A stretch of DNA of 6,092 nucleotides from Planctomycetaceae bacterium. Its GTDB lineage: Bacteria; Planctomycetota; Planctomycetia; Pirellulales; Pirellulaceae. The notes beneath the pieces were generated by a model. That model was not told the origin of the DNA. It did no database searches and was given only the letters and a program-made list of their open reading frames with translations. The stretch spans positions 1-6,092 of the forward strand of contig DMPQ01000240.1 in the NCBI GenBank assembly GCA_003455945.1, read 5' to 3'. This document shows, piece by piece, positions 1 through 6,090 of the stretch. The first letter of the stretch is position 1, and each line of letters opens with the position of its first letter. The position numbers were made by a program, and so were the translations under genes.

Positions 1-1495
1 CGAAGCGACTGGCCGGATCGACCTGCTCCTCGGCGACGGTGGTGGCGAGGTAACGCTTCTCGTACGGAGTCGGGTTCTCGAAGACGTCTTCGCCGTCGTT
101 CACTCCGGAGCGGATCTCGACGACCGAGTCGTTCGAGAGGCCGACCTGCACCTCGACTCGCTCGGGCGATCCACCGTTCGGCTTCCAGACATAGAAGCGT
201 CCCTGATGCTCGACGACGCACGACAGAGGAAGAAGAACGACGTTACGGAGATTGGCGACGAGGATCTCGACTTCGGCCGTCATCCCCGGCTTGATCCCCT
301 CGGTGCTCCCTTCGACTCGCACGAGCGTCGCGTATTCCTTGATGTTCCCCGAGCGGAAGTTCGGCGGCTCGGGCTGGTTGGCGATCGAAGCGACTCGCCC
401 CTGATAGGTCTGATCGAGGATCTTGATCTCGGCGGCGAGTTCGAGGTCGAGCAGATCGACCTTGCTCTCGTGCACGTTGGTCCGGACCTGCATCTGGCGC
501 AGGTCGGGGATCCGGACGATCGTCTGCCGTTCGCGGACCGCCGCCCCTTCCTCGATCACGACTCCCTGACCGCCGCCGAACATGTTGGCTCGTTCGTTGG
601 CGTACACGATCATCCCCGACTCGGGCGCGTTGATGACGCAGTTCTCGAGTTGGGCTTCGAGGCGTTCGAGGCGCTGCTGTTCGAGATCGAACGCCGCCTG
701 TTCCGAGTTCTTCTTTGCCTGCGCGATGTCGACCTTGCTGCGCAGGTCCTCGACCGTCTTGACCTTGGTGAAGTTCTCGAGCACGTCCTTGGCGGTGTTC
801 GCGCTGTCGACTTCGAGCTGAGCGCGCTGCACGGCGAACTCTTCGGCTTCGAGCTGATTCTTGCTGACGTATCCCTTGCGGAACATCATCTGGGCGTGAG
901 CGAGAGCGGACTGGGCGCTGCGAAGATTCTCGAGCGCGATCGTGATCTCCTTCTCCGCGTCCTGCAGTTCCTTCTTGAAGGTGCCGTCCAGGTACTCCTG
1001 CACCGAGATCTCGGCGACTCGGAAATCCTGCTCCGCCTGGATCTTGGCGGCGCGAGCCTTTTCGAAGGTGTTCCGCTGCTGGTTGATCTGCTCCTCGAGC
1101 GCCGATGCGTCGAGCTCGATGATCTTCTGCCCCTTCTCGACGACGGCGCCGTCTTCGACGATCCAGAGGATCGACGTCCCTCCGGCGACCTGACACTTCA
1201 CGTCGACGTTCGAGGCGCTTTCGAGATTGCCGTCCTCCATCACGGTGACGAGCAGATCCCCTCGGACCGCCGTGCGAACGGCGGTGGAGAGTCCCGTTTC
1301 GGCCGCCGGACCGCGGAAGTAGCCGGAGGTGGCGAGCACGCCGATGACGACGGCGGCGATCACCGCGACGATCACGATCCCTCGGATCCAGCCGCCGCGA
1401 GCCGCCTTGCGCGAGCGGCGACGGGGGGAGCGATGACGCGACGGATCGAGAGCGAGCGAGTCGGCCGAGACCGACGACGGCGCGGAACGAGACAT
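1..1495 (-). CDS. HlyD/MacA-family periplasmic adaptor (membrane fusion protein) of an efflux transporter, 3' end outside window
   Basis: Seen: an uninterrupted minus-strand frame of 498 codons running off the left edge. Residues 1-35 are a basic Ser/Arg-rich cytoplasmic tail, and about 37-60 form one membrane segment (IVIVAVIAAVVIGVLA). About 78-130 is the first half of a lipoyl-like domain with the motif VEDGAVVEKGQ. About 131-285 is a long Glu/Gln/Ala-rich coiled-coil hairpin with the tip motif FRKGYVSKNQLEAEE (206-220). About 286-330 closes the lipoyl domain (INAPESGMIVYA, then EEGAAVRERQTIVRIPDL). About 334-412 is a beta-barrel containing GIKPGMTAEVEI, followed by the start of the membrane-proximal domain. 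The ATG is the only likely start: an in-frame TGA lies at 1535-1537 and no ATG intervenes, although the ribosome binding site is weak (GGGA). Family knowledge: such adaptors link an inner-membrane ABC or RND pump to a TolC-like channel. The pump is presumably encoded beyond base 1. The cargo cannot be told from this sequence. Confidence 0.93.
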   Translation of the reverse strand, partial: MSRSAPSSVSADSLALDPSRHRSPRRRSRKAARGGWIRGIVIVAVIAAVVIGVLATSGYFRGPAAETGLSTAVRTAVRGDLLVTVMEDGNLESASNVDVKCQVAGGTSILWIVEDGAVVEKGQKIIELDASALEEQINQQRNTFEKARAAKIQAEQDFRVAEISVQEYLDGTFKKELQDAEKEITIALENLRSAQSALAHAQMMFRKGYVSKNQLEAEEFAVQRAQLEVDSANTAKDVLENFTKVKTVEDLRSKVDIAQAKKNSEQAAFDLEQQRLERLEAQLENCVINAPESGMIVYANERANMFGGGQGVVIEEGAAVRERQTIVRIPDLRQMQVRTNVHESKVDLLDLELAAEIKILDQTYQGRVASIANQPEPPNFRSGNIKEYATLVRVEGSTEGIKPGMTAEVEILVANLRNVVLLPLSCVVEHQGRFYVWKPNGGSPERVEVQVGLSNDSVVEIRSGVNDGEDVFENPTPYEKRYLATTVAEEQVDPASRF

Positions 1496-1800
1496 GACCA
1501 GTTTCCCGAAGGCGCTGGAGGAGACAGGGACGCGTCAGTATGGACGCAACGTCCAGGAATCGCCAGTTCGATCGTCAGCCGCCCCGCGGCCCCGTCCCTC
1601 ACCGTGCCCGCCAGCCCGCCGCGTCAGCAAGGGGTCCCCAGTGCCTCGACTTGCAGAACACCGCGACTCGAGGCGGTCACACGTCGATCCAGCGACTCCA
1701 GCGAGGGGCTTTCCTAGTCCCCAATGCACAGCCGAGCGGAACTCCCTCGCGGAGACGAAAAAGCCCCGAGACAAGACGGCCGCACGAGGCGGCAGCGGCT
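1496..1800. other. Intergenic gap with repeat copy A; no gene seen
   Basis: This 305-bp gap separates the start of the adaptor gene from the stop of the small secreted-protein gene, both on the minus strand. It holds repeat copy A and the adaptor leader. Open frames exist here, but only because the DNA is GC-rich. None has a ribosome binding site or a recognisable protein sequence. No convincing promoter or terminator was found. A 5-bp GC stem at 1779-1793 is separated from a five-T run by 16 bases, so it is a poor terminator. Confidence 0.6.
1602..1683. repeat. Dispersed repeat, copy A
   Basis: The first 43 bases match 2419-2460 (copy B) at 39 of 42 aligned positions plus one inserted base. 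They share the block CAGCAAGGGGTCCCC (in B, GAGCAAGGGGTCCCC), which includes the nine-base palindrome GGGGTCCCC. The middle is diverged. The last 12 bases, GGCGGTCACACG, are identical in A and B. The order and orientation of both blocks are the same, so these are two direct copies of one unit of about 82 bp lying 817 bp apart. No open frame makes sense across it. Inference: a non-coding interspersed repeat of the kind common between planctomycete genes. Confidence 0.8.
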
Positions 1801-2223
1801 CTATCGAAGCGCCGGCAGCTTCAGCTCGGGAGGGAGTCGCAGCAGCGAGATCGGACGCGGAGGGTCGCTCGGACAGGGACGATCCGGAGCGCACGCCCCT
1901 TGTCCCCACTCGTGCCGCTGAGCCTTGCGAGTCAGATCGGCACCGAGCGTCGAGAGGGTCAGGCGCGGCGGCCAGGCGTTGAGCGACGACGGACGGCAGT
2001 GCCACTCGATGTACGGACTGTGGCGCTTCGCGTGATCGTCGTCGCAGTGGCCGTAGAACCCCGCCTGCCCCGTCGCGACTCGATGGAGCCAACTGGCGGT
2101 GCGAGGGTCATCGGGAGAGTAGAACCCCGATTCGTGCGGCTCGCCGCCGGACGCTTCCCAGGCAGAGAGACCGAGAAGGATCATCGCGACCGCCCAGCCG
2201 ACACAGATCGTTGCGATTCTCAT
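1801..2223 (-). CDS. Small exported protein of unknown function (140 aa)
   Basis: I do not recognise the family. Seen: the N-terminus has one Arg, a hydrophobic core (IATICVGWAVAMILLGLSA) and a polar region (WEASGGEP), the pattern of a Sec signal peptide likely cut between residues 21 and 27. The mature part contains four cysteines (60, 76, 111, 117), which could form two disulfides, and a His/Cys cluster at 59-76 (GHCDDDHAKRHSPYIEWHC), which could bind metal. The C-terminus is Pro/Leu-rich. The start is well supported: GGAGG at 2232-2236 lies eight bases upstream of the ATG, and a second ATG inside that spacer (2229-2231) stops after three codons. The gene lies on the same strand as the adaptor but 305 bp away, and repeat copies A and B flank it on both sides. 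Export is a fairly safe inference. Any enzymatic or binding role is speculation. Confidence 0.8.
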   Translation of the reverse strand: MRIATICVGWAVAMILLGLSAWEASGGEPHESGFYSPDDPRTASWLHRVATGQAGFYGHCDDDHAKRHSPYIEWHCRPSSLNAWPPRLTLSTLGADLTRKAQRHEWGQGACAPDRPCPSDPPRPISLLRLPPELKLPALR

Positions 2224-2231
2224 CCGCTCAT

Positions 2232-2236
2232 CCTCC
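2232..2236 (-). promoter_or_regulatory. Ribosome binding site of the small exported protein
   Basis: On the minus strand the sequence reads GGAGG, with eight bases before the ATG at 2223. It decides the start and is one of the main reasons for accepting this gene over the many chance frames nearby. Confidence 0.8.
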
Positions 2237-2405
2237 AGCGCGAATCACGTCCGGCCATCCGCTCCCTGACGGCCTCCGCAGAGTCATATCGGACCGACAA
2301 ACTCACGCCGCCAAGAAGCGCCGCCGCAACCGGCAATCACCACCCCAACTTCCCGCAACTCCAGCCTTCGCCATTCACGCCCCTCAGCCCGAAGCGCCAA
2401 GCGCA

Positions 2406-2501
2406 GGGGTCCCCCGTGCCGTGCCCCCCAGCCCGCAGCGTGAGCAAGGGGTCCCCGTGCTCTCGGTTCGAAAAAACGCTACGACCGGGGGCGGTCACAC
2501 G
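2406..2501. repeat. Dispersed repeat, copy B (with extra GGGGTCCCC at its left end)
   Basis: The core at 2419-2501 matches copy A in both its left block (39 of 42 aligned bases) and its right end (GGCGGTCACACG). Copy B begins with an additional GGGGTCCCCCGTGC at 2406-2419, so the palindrome GGGGTCCCC occurs twice, at 2406-2414 and 2448-2456. The two could pair with each other or fold on themselves. Translated on the plus strand the core reads SPQREQG or ARSVSKG depending on frame, strings I associate with planctomycete repeat-derived hypothetical frames. That association is from memory and was not searched. Confidence 0.8.
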
Positions 2502-2510
2502 ACGAAAACG

Positions 2511-2637
2511 CGTGGCCCCGGCGTGGGCCCGCGTCGTCTCCGACGCGCGGCCGAGCGACTCCAAGCGATCGAGAAACTGCGCAGCGCCAGCGGTGTCGTC
2601 GCCGTACACCCTCGGCTCGGGACGAGCCGGGGCCACG
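2511..2637. repeat. Inverted repeat of 12 bp enclosing a stable small hairpin
   Basis: CGTGGCCCCGGC at 2511-2522 and GCCGGGGCCACG at 2626-2637 are perfect reverse complements, 103 bases apart. Just inside the left arm, CGCGTCG (2530-2536), loop TCTC and CGACGCG (2541-2547) form a seven-pair hairpin. Partial repeat units lie immediately outside each arm: the right end of copy B on the left and copy C on the right. The whole may be one folded element about 190 bp long. No open frame within it looks like a protein. Confidence 0.6.
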
Positions 2638-2639
2638 TC

Positions 2640-2665
2640 AAAACGCAGCGACCGGGGTCGGTCAC
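2640..2665. repeat. Partial repeat, copy C (right-end module only)
   Basis: These 26 bases match 2473-2498 in copy B at 23 positions, in the same orientation, sharing CGACCGGGG followed by CGGTCAC. The left block with GGGGTCCCC is absent. Copy C therefore looks like a stand-alone or truncated unit of the same repeat, and shows that the right end can occur on its own. Confidence 0.65.
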
Positions 2666-2685
2666 TTTATCGCCCCCCTCGACCG

Positions 2686-2727
2686 AATGAATTTTGGTTG
2701 ATTTCGGCAGAATCTTTTTCCACTCTG
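2686..2727. promoter_or_regulatory. AT-rich island, possible promoter region of the CHAT gene
   Basis: About 36% GC by hand count, in a region otherwise clearly GC-rich. It includes AATTTTGG, TTGATTTCGG and AATCTTTTTCC. TTGATT at 2698-2703 resembles a sigma70 -35 box, but no good -10 hexamer follows at 17 bases. I infer a promoter or DNA-melting region only from base composition and its position about 270-310 bp upstream of the CHAT start. It also borders repeat copy C and could be part of that element. Confidence 0.3.
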
Positions 2728-2755
2728 GGGGCGGATCGGTACTTCTCGAATGAGC

Positions 2756-2776
2756 CCGCAAGGCATTGCCTCGCGG
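2756..2776. promoter_or_regulatory. Operator-like imperfect palindrome upstream of the CHAT gene
   Basis: The arms CCGCAAGGCA (2756-2765) and TGCCTCGCGG (2767-2776) pair at nine of ten positions around a central T at 2766. The size fits a site for a dimeric regulator. It lies downstream of the AT-rich island and 218 bases before the CHAT start codon. Palindromes of this quality also occur by chance in GC-rich DNA, so this is only a candidate. Confidence 0.25.
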
Positions 2777-2980
2777 ATCTCGGGCAGGTCGAACGCGGTC
2801 GAGAGCGACGACGCGAGGGTTCCTTTACCTACCCCGGATGGTTCCTTCGACGCGCCGCATGTCGACTGCGCCGACCTGCCCTTCCTAGACATCCCAGTCA
2901 CCCTCACCTTTCGCCGAACGGCCGTTCTTGTCGGTCGTCACTCGGTGGCGGGTCGGGCGTTCGTCGGTTTCGAACCAAGC

Positions 2981-2986
2981 AGGAGG
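2981..2986 (+). promoter_or_regulatory. Ribosome binding site deciding the GTG start of the CHAT gene
   Basis: A perfect AGGAGG with eight bases before GTG at 2995-2997. No in-frame ATG lies nearby, and the codons after the GTG encode a signal-like hydrophobic segment. The site places the true start 485 codons inside a much longer stop-free frame. Confidence 0.85.
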
Positions 2987-2994
2987 CAAGCGCG

Positions 2995-5900
2995 GTGCGT
3001 TGGACGCTGGTGTTGTCGCTGTTGCTCGGAACGATCTCGGCCGGACTCACCTACCGGTTCGGCTGGGTCGATCGTCGCGACACTCCGGCACCGCGCCCGC
3101 TCATGTCCGATCTCTGGCGCCCCTCCCCTTCCGATCGCCTTACTCCCGACTCGCCGATCGTTTCTCCCGCTCCGTCCGACTCGGTTCTTTTTCCTCGGGC
3201 TTCGCACCTTGCGGCAACGGAACGTCCGACCGCCGCGGTGAGCTTCGGAGGTCCGCCCGACGCGAGGACCTTGTCGAACGGCGTCGGAGCCGCGTTGGTT
3301 CCGCATCTCCGTCTTGCGGCTCTCGGTCCCGAGCAGCGTCGCGATGCGCTTCGGTCGCTCCGCGACGAGCTGCTTGACGATCCGCTCCTCGAGATCTTTC
3401 TGCCGCCGCGCGACCGTCTGATCGCGACGATCGAACGAGCCAGGGGGCTGTTCGGTGACGATGACGACTTCGTTCGGCGGTGGGAGATCCATCGGCTGCG
3501 AGTCGATTTCGAACATGGTCTGATCGATCGGACCACGGCGCAACGTCTCTGGCTGCAGCGCGTCGAGCCGCTCGGGGCGACTCGCCCCGAATGGCGCGAC
3601 TACCTGGCCATTCGACGAGCGCAGTGGTTTCCTCCCGACACTCCGACGGCGCTCCCCGCGTTCGACGCCGGCTGGTACGGACGCACCTCCCGTCTGCCGA
3701 CTCGCGAAGGGTGGATCCTCGGTCTCGCCGCGACCGACGTCGTGCGGTTTCTCGACCGGACCGGCCATCTCGAAACGGCTCGCGAAACGCTCGAGCGATG
3801 GCGACTGTACGCAAGGCGGATCGGCGTCCCGCGCCTCAAGACCCCCTGGCTGCTCGCCGAGGCGGCGATCGCGGCGCATGACCTCGATTTCGGCGCCGCG
3901 GCCGGTCACGCCGAAACGGCTCGCAAGGTGGCCGAGACCGATGATCAGGCAGACCGCCTGCTGCTCGACTGGATCCGCGGCTACCACCGGATGTACGACA
4001 GCACGGTCGAGGTCCCTCGCGAGTCGATCCTCTCTCCGGCCGTCGCGGCGACCGACGATCGTTGGCGGGCGGCCGAGCATCCGTTCTGGCCTGATCGAGT
4101 CGCGTTCGTGGCGCGAGCGGACGGCAGCCATCGAGTCGCGCTGCTCGATCGACTGATGACGCGCGATCGTCAGGTCGAGCCAGCAGCGGTGATCCTCGCG
4201 GCCCGCCTGGTCCTGGCATCGCCCGAGCTGCGACGCTTCCAGCGAGCCGACGGTGACGGCCTCGCGCTGATGTCGCTCGCCTTGCGATTGCCGGTCGACG
4301 ACGTCGCTCGCATCGACGGCCTGCTGATGGCCGCTCAATTGACCGGCGAGCGGCGAGTCGGGAGTGCGGAGCAGGTCGAGACGATGATCGCGAACCTCGA
4401 ACCGGCGATCCGCCGCCTCGAACGCCTCGCGGTGCGCGAGACGATGTCGCGAGCCGACCGGTACCGACAGGCGATCCCGACCGGCATCGGCTTTCTCGCG
4501 GCGCGACTTCCGGCGACTCCCGAACTCGATCGTCGCTTCGCCGCATGGAATCTCCGCCTGCGCGACCTTCCGGCTCGGCGCCTGAAGTCGGCGATCGCCG
4601 CGGCACGAACCTCTCCTCAGGGCCGACGTCAGCTGACCGACGCGTTCTCGGCCGCCGCCGACCTGAGTCGCGCGTTCTGGTCCGAGACGAACGCGTGGGG
4701 AGCCGAGCGACAGCGACGCATCTCGTTGGCGCTGCGCGAGGCGGAGCGCTGCGAGCGTGAGCTGATCCGCTCGGCGCCCGAGTCGGTGCAGGAGGTGACT
4801 CCGACCGAGTTTGCGGCTCGGTTGCCGGCCGAGGTCGCGGTGGTCGATCTGGTGCAGCAGTTGCCGTACGAATCGGACGGTCAGGAGGATGCCGAACTGG
4901 TCGGCTATCTCCATTGCCGCGCCGCTGTCGACGATCCGCGGGCAAGCGTCCGGCGCGTGCGACTGGGGATCGTCGTGGTGGCGAACCCGAGCGGCATCGT
5001 GTCGTACTTCGCGGCGCCGCATGCGGACGAACCGAGAGGGAGCGGGCCGATCAACGGGCCGGGTCGGTCGCTCCGAGCCGTGTCGAAGCGACAACTGGCG
5101 CGCGAAGCCTTGGATCGGATCGAGCGGCAATTGCCCGATCATGTGACGAGTCTGCTGCTGGTTCCCGACGGCCGTTCGGTCGACTTTCCTTGGGCCTCGG
5201 CCTTTCGCGAGTCGGCCGAAGATTCCGAGCAGACTCGACGGTTGCATCTGGGCTTTCATCCTTACCAGGCGATCGAAACGCCGGCGAGCGATTGCCGGTC
5301 GTTTCTGGCGCTGGCCGGCGGCGAGTTCGATGCGTTGCGTTCGGATCCGACGTCGACGCTCCGATCGCTCGGCGATCTTCCCGGAGTCGCGATGGAGCTG
5401 ACGGCGCTGCGCGAATCGGTCGCGACTCGGGTCGACCAGGGGGCACCGATCTTCGGCCCCTGGGGACCGAGCGTCAGCGGAGGCGAGGCGAATCTGCTGC
5501 ATGTCGCCGGCCACGCCCGTTCGGTCGATCTGCTCCGTCTGGGCTACGGTCCGGAGCCGATCGATCGGGACGAGATGCGATGGCGGCAGGAGCTCGGGTC
5601 GTGGCGTCGGATGCCGTTCGTCGCGTCGGCGCTGGTGCTGGGGGACGAGGCGCTGCAGACATCGCCGGGATGGGAGGGTTCGCCCTTTCTGAGTGCGGCG
5701 ATGGTGATCTGCTGGCCGGAAGCGATGCCCGAGACGGTGGTGTTGGCGACCTGCGATCCGCTCGGCGGCCGATCGATCCCGACCTCGACCCCCGACTCGA
5801 TCGCCAAGGCGTTCTGGATCGCCGGTGCGAAGCGGATTCTGGCGAGTCCGGATCGCGTCGCGGACGACGAACCGGCGCGCCTGCTCCCGTCGCTCTATCG

Positions 5901-6024
5901 ACGCCATCTGGAAGGAGCCTCGTTCGCCGACGCGTACATGGCCGCCTATCGCGAGTCACACGCCGACCGCCGCCGCGAACAACCGGGACACCCCGGCCAC
6001 GACTGGTGCCTATTCGGCTTCTGA
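2995..6024 (+). CDS. CHAT-domain protein with N-terminal membrane/signal segment and TPR-like helical region (1009 aa)
   Basis: CHAT domains are caspase/separase-like cysteine proteases, usually fused to TPR repeats. Seen, with GTG as residue 1: a hydrophobic N-terminus (RWTLVLSLLLGTISAGL) fits a signal peptide or anchor. A Pro/Ser-rich linker spans about 30-62. A long helical region follows to about 590, with TPR-like helix pairs most visible around 240-330. The usual pre-CHAT segment (PTEFAARLPAEVAVVDLVQQ) starts at 603. The CHAT core has LLLVPDG at 720-726, LLHVAGHA with the presumed catalytic His840, TVVLATCDPLGG with the presumed nucleophile Cys920, then DSIAKAFWIAGAKRILAS, and the typical closing block HPGHDWCLFGF at the C-terminus. 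The domain therefore looks complete. The motifs differ from the commoner HxATHG and LSAC forms. The substrate is unknown, and no obvious target or partner gene is in view. Protease activity is inferred; a degenerate domain cannot be ruled out. The hydrophobic start suggests action outside the cytoplasm. Confidence 0.92.
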   Translation: MRWTLVLSLLLGTISAGLTYRFGWVDRRDTPAPRPLMSDLWRPSPSDRLTPDSPIVSPAPSDSVLFPRASHLAATERPTAAVSFGGPPDARTLSNGVGAALVPHLRLAALGPEQRRDALRSLRDELLDDPLLEIFLPPRDRLIATIERARGLFGDDDDFVRRWEIHRLRVDFEHGLIDRTTAQRLWLQRVEPLGATRPEWRDYLAIRRAQWFPPDTPTALPAFDAGWYGRTSRLPTREGWILGLAATDVVRFLDRTGHLETARETLERWRLYARRIGVPRLKTPWLLAEAAIAAHDLDFGAAAGHAETARKVAETDDQADRLLLDWIRGYHRMYDSTVEVPRESILSPAVAATDDRWRAAEHPFWPDRVAFVARADGSHRVALLDRLMTRDRQVEPAAVILAARLVLASPELRRFQRADGDGLALMSLALRLPVDDVARIDGLLMAAQLTGERRVGSAEQVETMIANLEPAIRRLERLAVRETMSRADRYRQAIPTGIGFLAARLPATPELDRRFAAWNLRLRDLPARRLKSAIAAARTSPQGRRQLTDAFSAAADLSRAFWSETNAWGAERQRRISLALREAERCERELIRSAPESVQEVTPTEFAARLPAEVAVVDLVQQLPYESDGQEDAELVGYLHCRAAVDDPRASVRRVRLGIVVVANPSGIVSYFAAPHADEPRGSGPINGPGRSLRAVSKRQLAREALDRIERQLPDHVTSLLLVPDGRSVDFPWASAFRESAEDSEQTRRLHLGFHPYQAIETPASDCRSFLALAGGEFDALRSDPTSTLRSLGDLPGVAMELTALRESVATRVDQGAPIFGPWGPSVSGGEANLLHVAGHARSVDLLRLGYGPEPIDRDEMRWRQELGSWRRMPFVASALVLGDEALQTSPGWEGSPFLSAAMVICWPEAMPETVVLATCDPLGGRSIPTSTPDSIAKAFWIAGAKRILASPDRVADDEPARLLPSLYRRHLEGASFADAYMAAYRESHADRRREQPGHPGHDWCLFGF

Positions 6025-6049
6025 GCCCCCGTGTCGTTCTGATCGCGTA

Positions 6050-6090
6050 GGTCCGTCGTGCTGTGGCCGTCTGCCGTAGTGCGACCGACC
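6050..6090. repeat. Imperfect inverted repeat just after the CHAT stop
   Basis: GGTCCGTCG at 6050-6058 and CGACCGACC at 6082-6090 pair at eight of nine positions across a 23-base loop, starting 26 bases after the stop codon. It could act as a transcription end signal, but no T-run follows within the window, which ends two bases later. It could equally be the edge of another intergenic repeat. Confidence 0.3.

Larger units (their letters stand above)
2224..2994. other. Divergent intergenic region rich in repeats and inverted repeats
   Basis: This 771-bp stretch separates the divergently transcribed small exported gene and the CHAT gene. From left to right it holds: a featureless GC-rich leader (about 2237-2405), repeat copy B, an inverted-repeat block (2511-2637), partial repeat copy C, an AT-rich island (2686-2727), an operator-like palindrome (2756-2776), and the CHAT leader. 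Chance frames run through it on both strands, including one continuous with the CHAT frame. None has a start signal or protein-like composition of its own, so I treat the region as non-coding. Confidence 0.65.

Noticed and set aside
206..1717. Plus-strand open frame of 503 codons
   Set aside because: It lies antisense to the adaptor, whose domains are clear. Its Asp/Leu/Arg-rich composition mirrors the complementary codons.
1705..1722. Hairpin GGGGCT / AGTCCCC
   Set aside because: Short stem with a bulge and no T-run on either strand. Expected by chance in such DNA.
1758..1793. Terminator after the small exported gene (stem 1779-1793, T-run 1758-1762 on the minus strand)
   Set aside because: The stem is only five pairs and is 16 bases from the T-run, so it does not fit an intrinsic terminator.
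1535..2092. Minus-strand open frame of 185 codons crossing repeat copy A
   Set aside because: It overlaps the small exported gene in another frame, has no ribosome binding site or signal peptide, and translates the repeat.
2406..2665. CRISPR array
   Set aside because: Only two to three diverged, unevenly spaced and partial copies, with no regular spacers and no cas gene. The CHAT protein alone is not evidence for a CRISPR system.
2662..2907. Minus-strand frame of 81 codons between copy C and the CHAT gene
   Set aside because: No ribosome binding site, no recognisable sequence, and it runs through the AT-rich island and the palindrome. Considered possible but unsupported.
2938..5907. Minus-strand open frame of 989 codons opposite the CHAT gene
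   Set aside because: Arg/Gln/Asp-rich low-complexity translation with no domain. Its openness follows from the codon bias and GC content of the CHAT gene.
4914..6050. Plus-strand open frame of 378 codons overlapping the CHAT domain
   Set aside because: It is a shifted-frame shadow of the CHAT C-terminus, Arg/Gly/Ser-rich, with no start signal.
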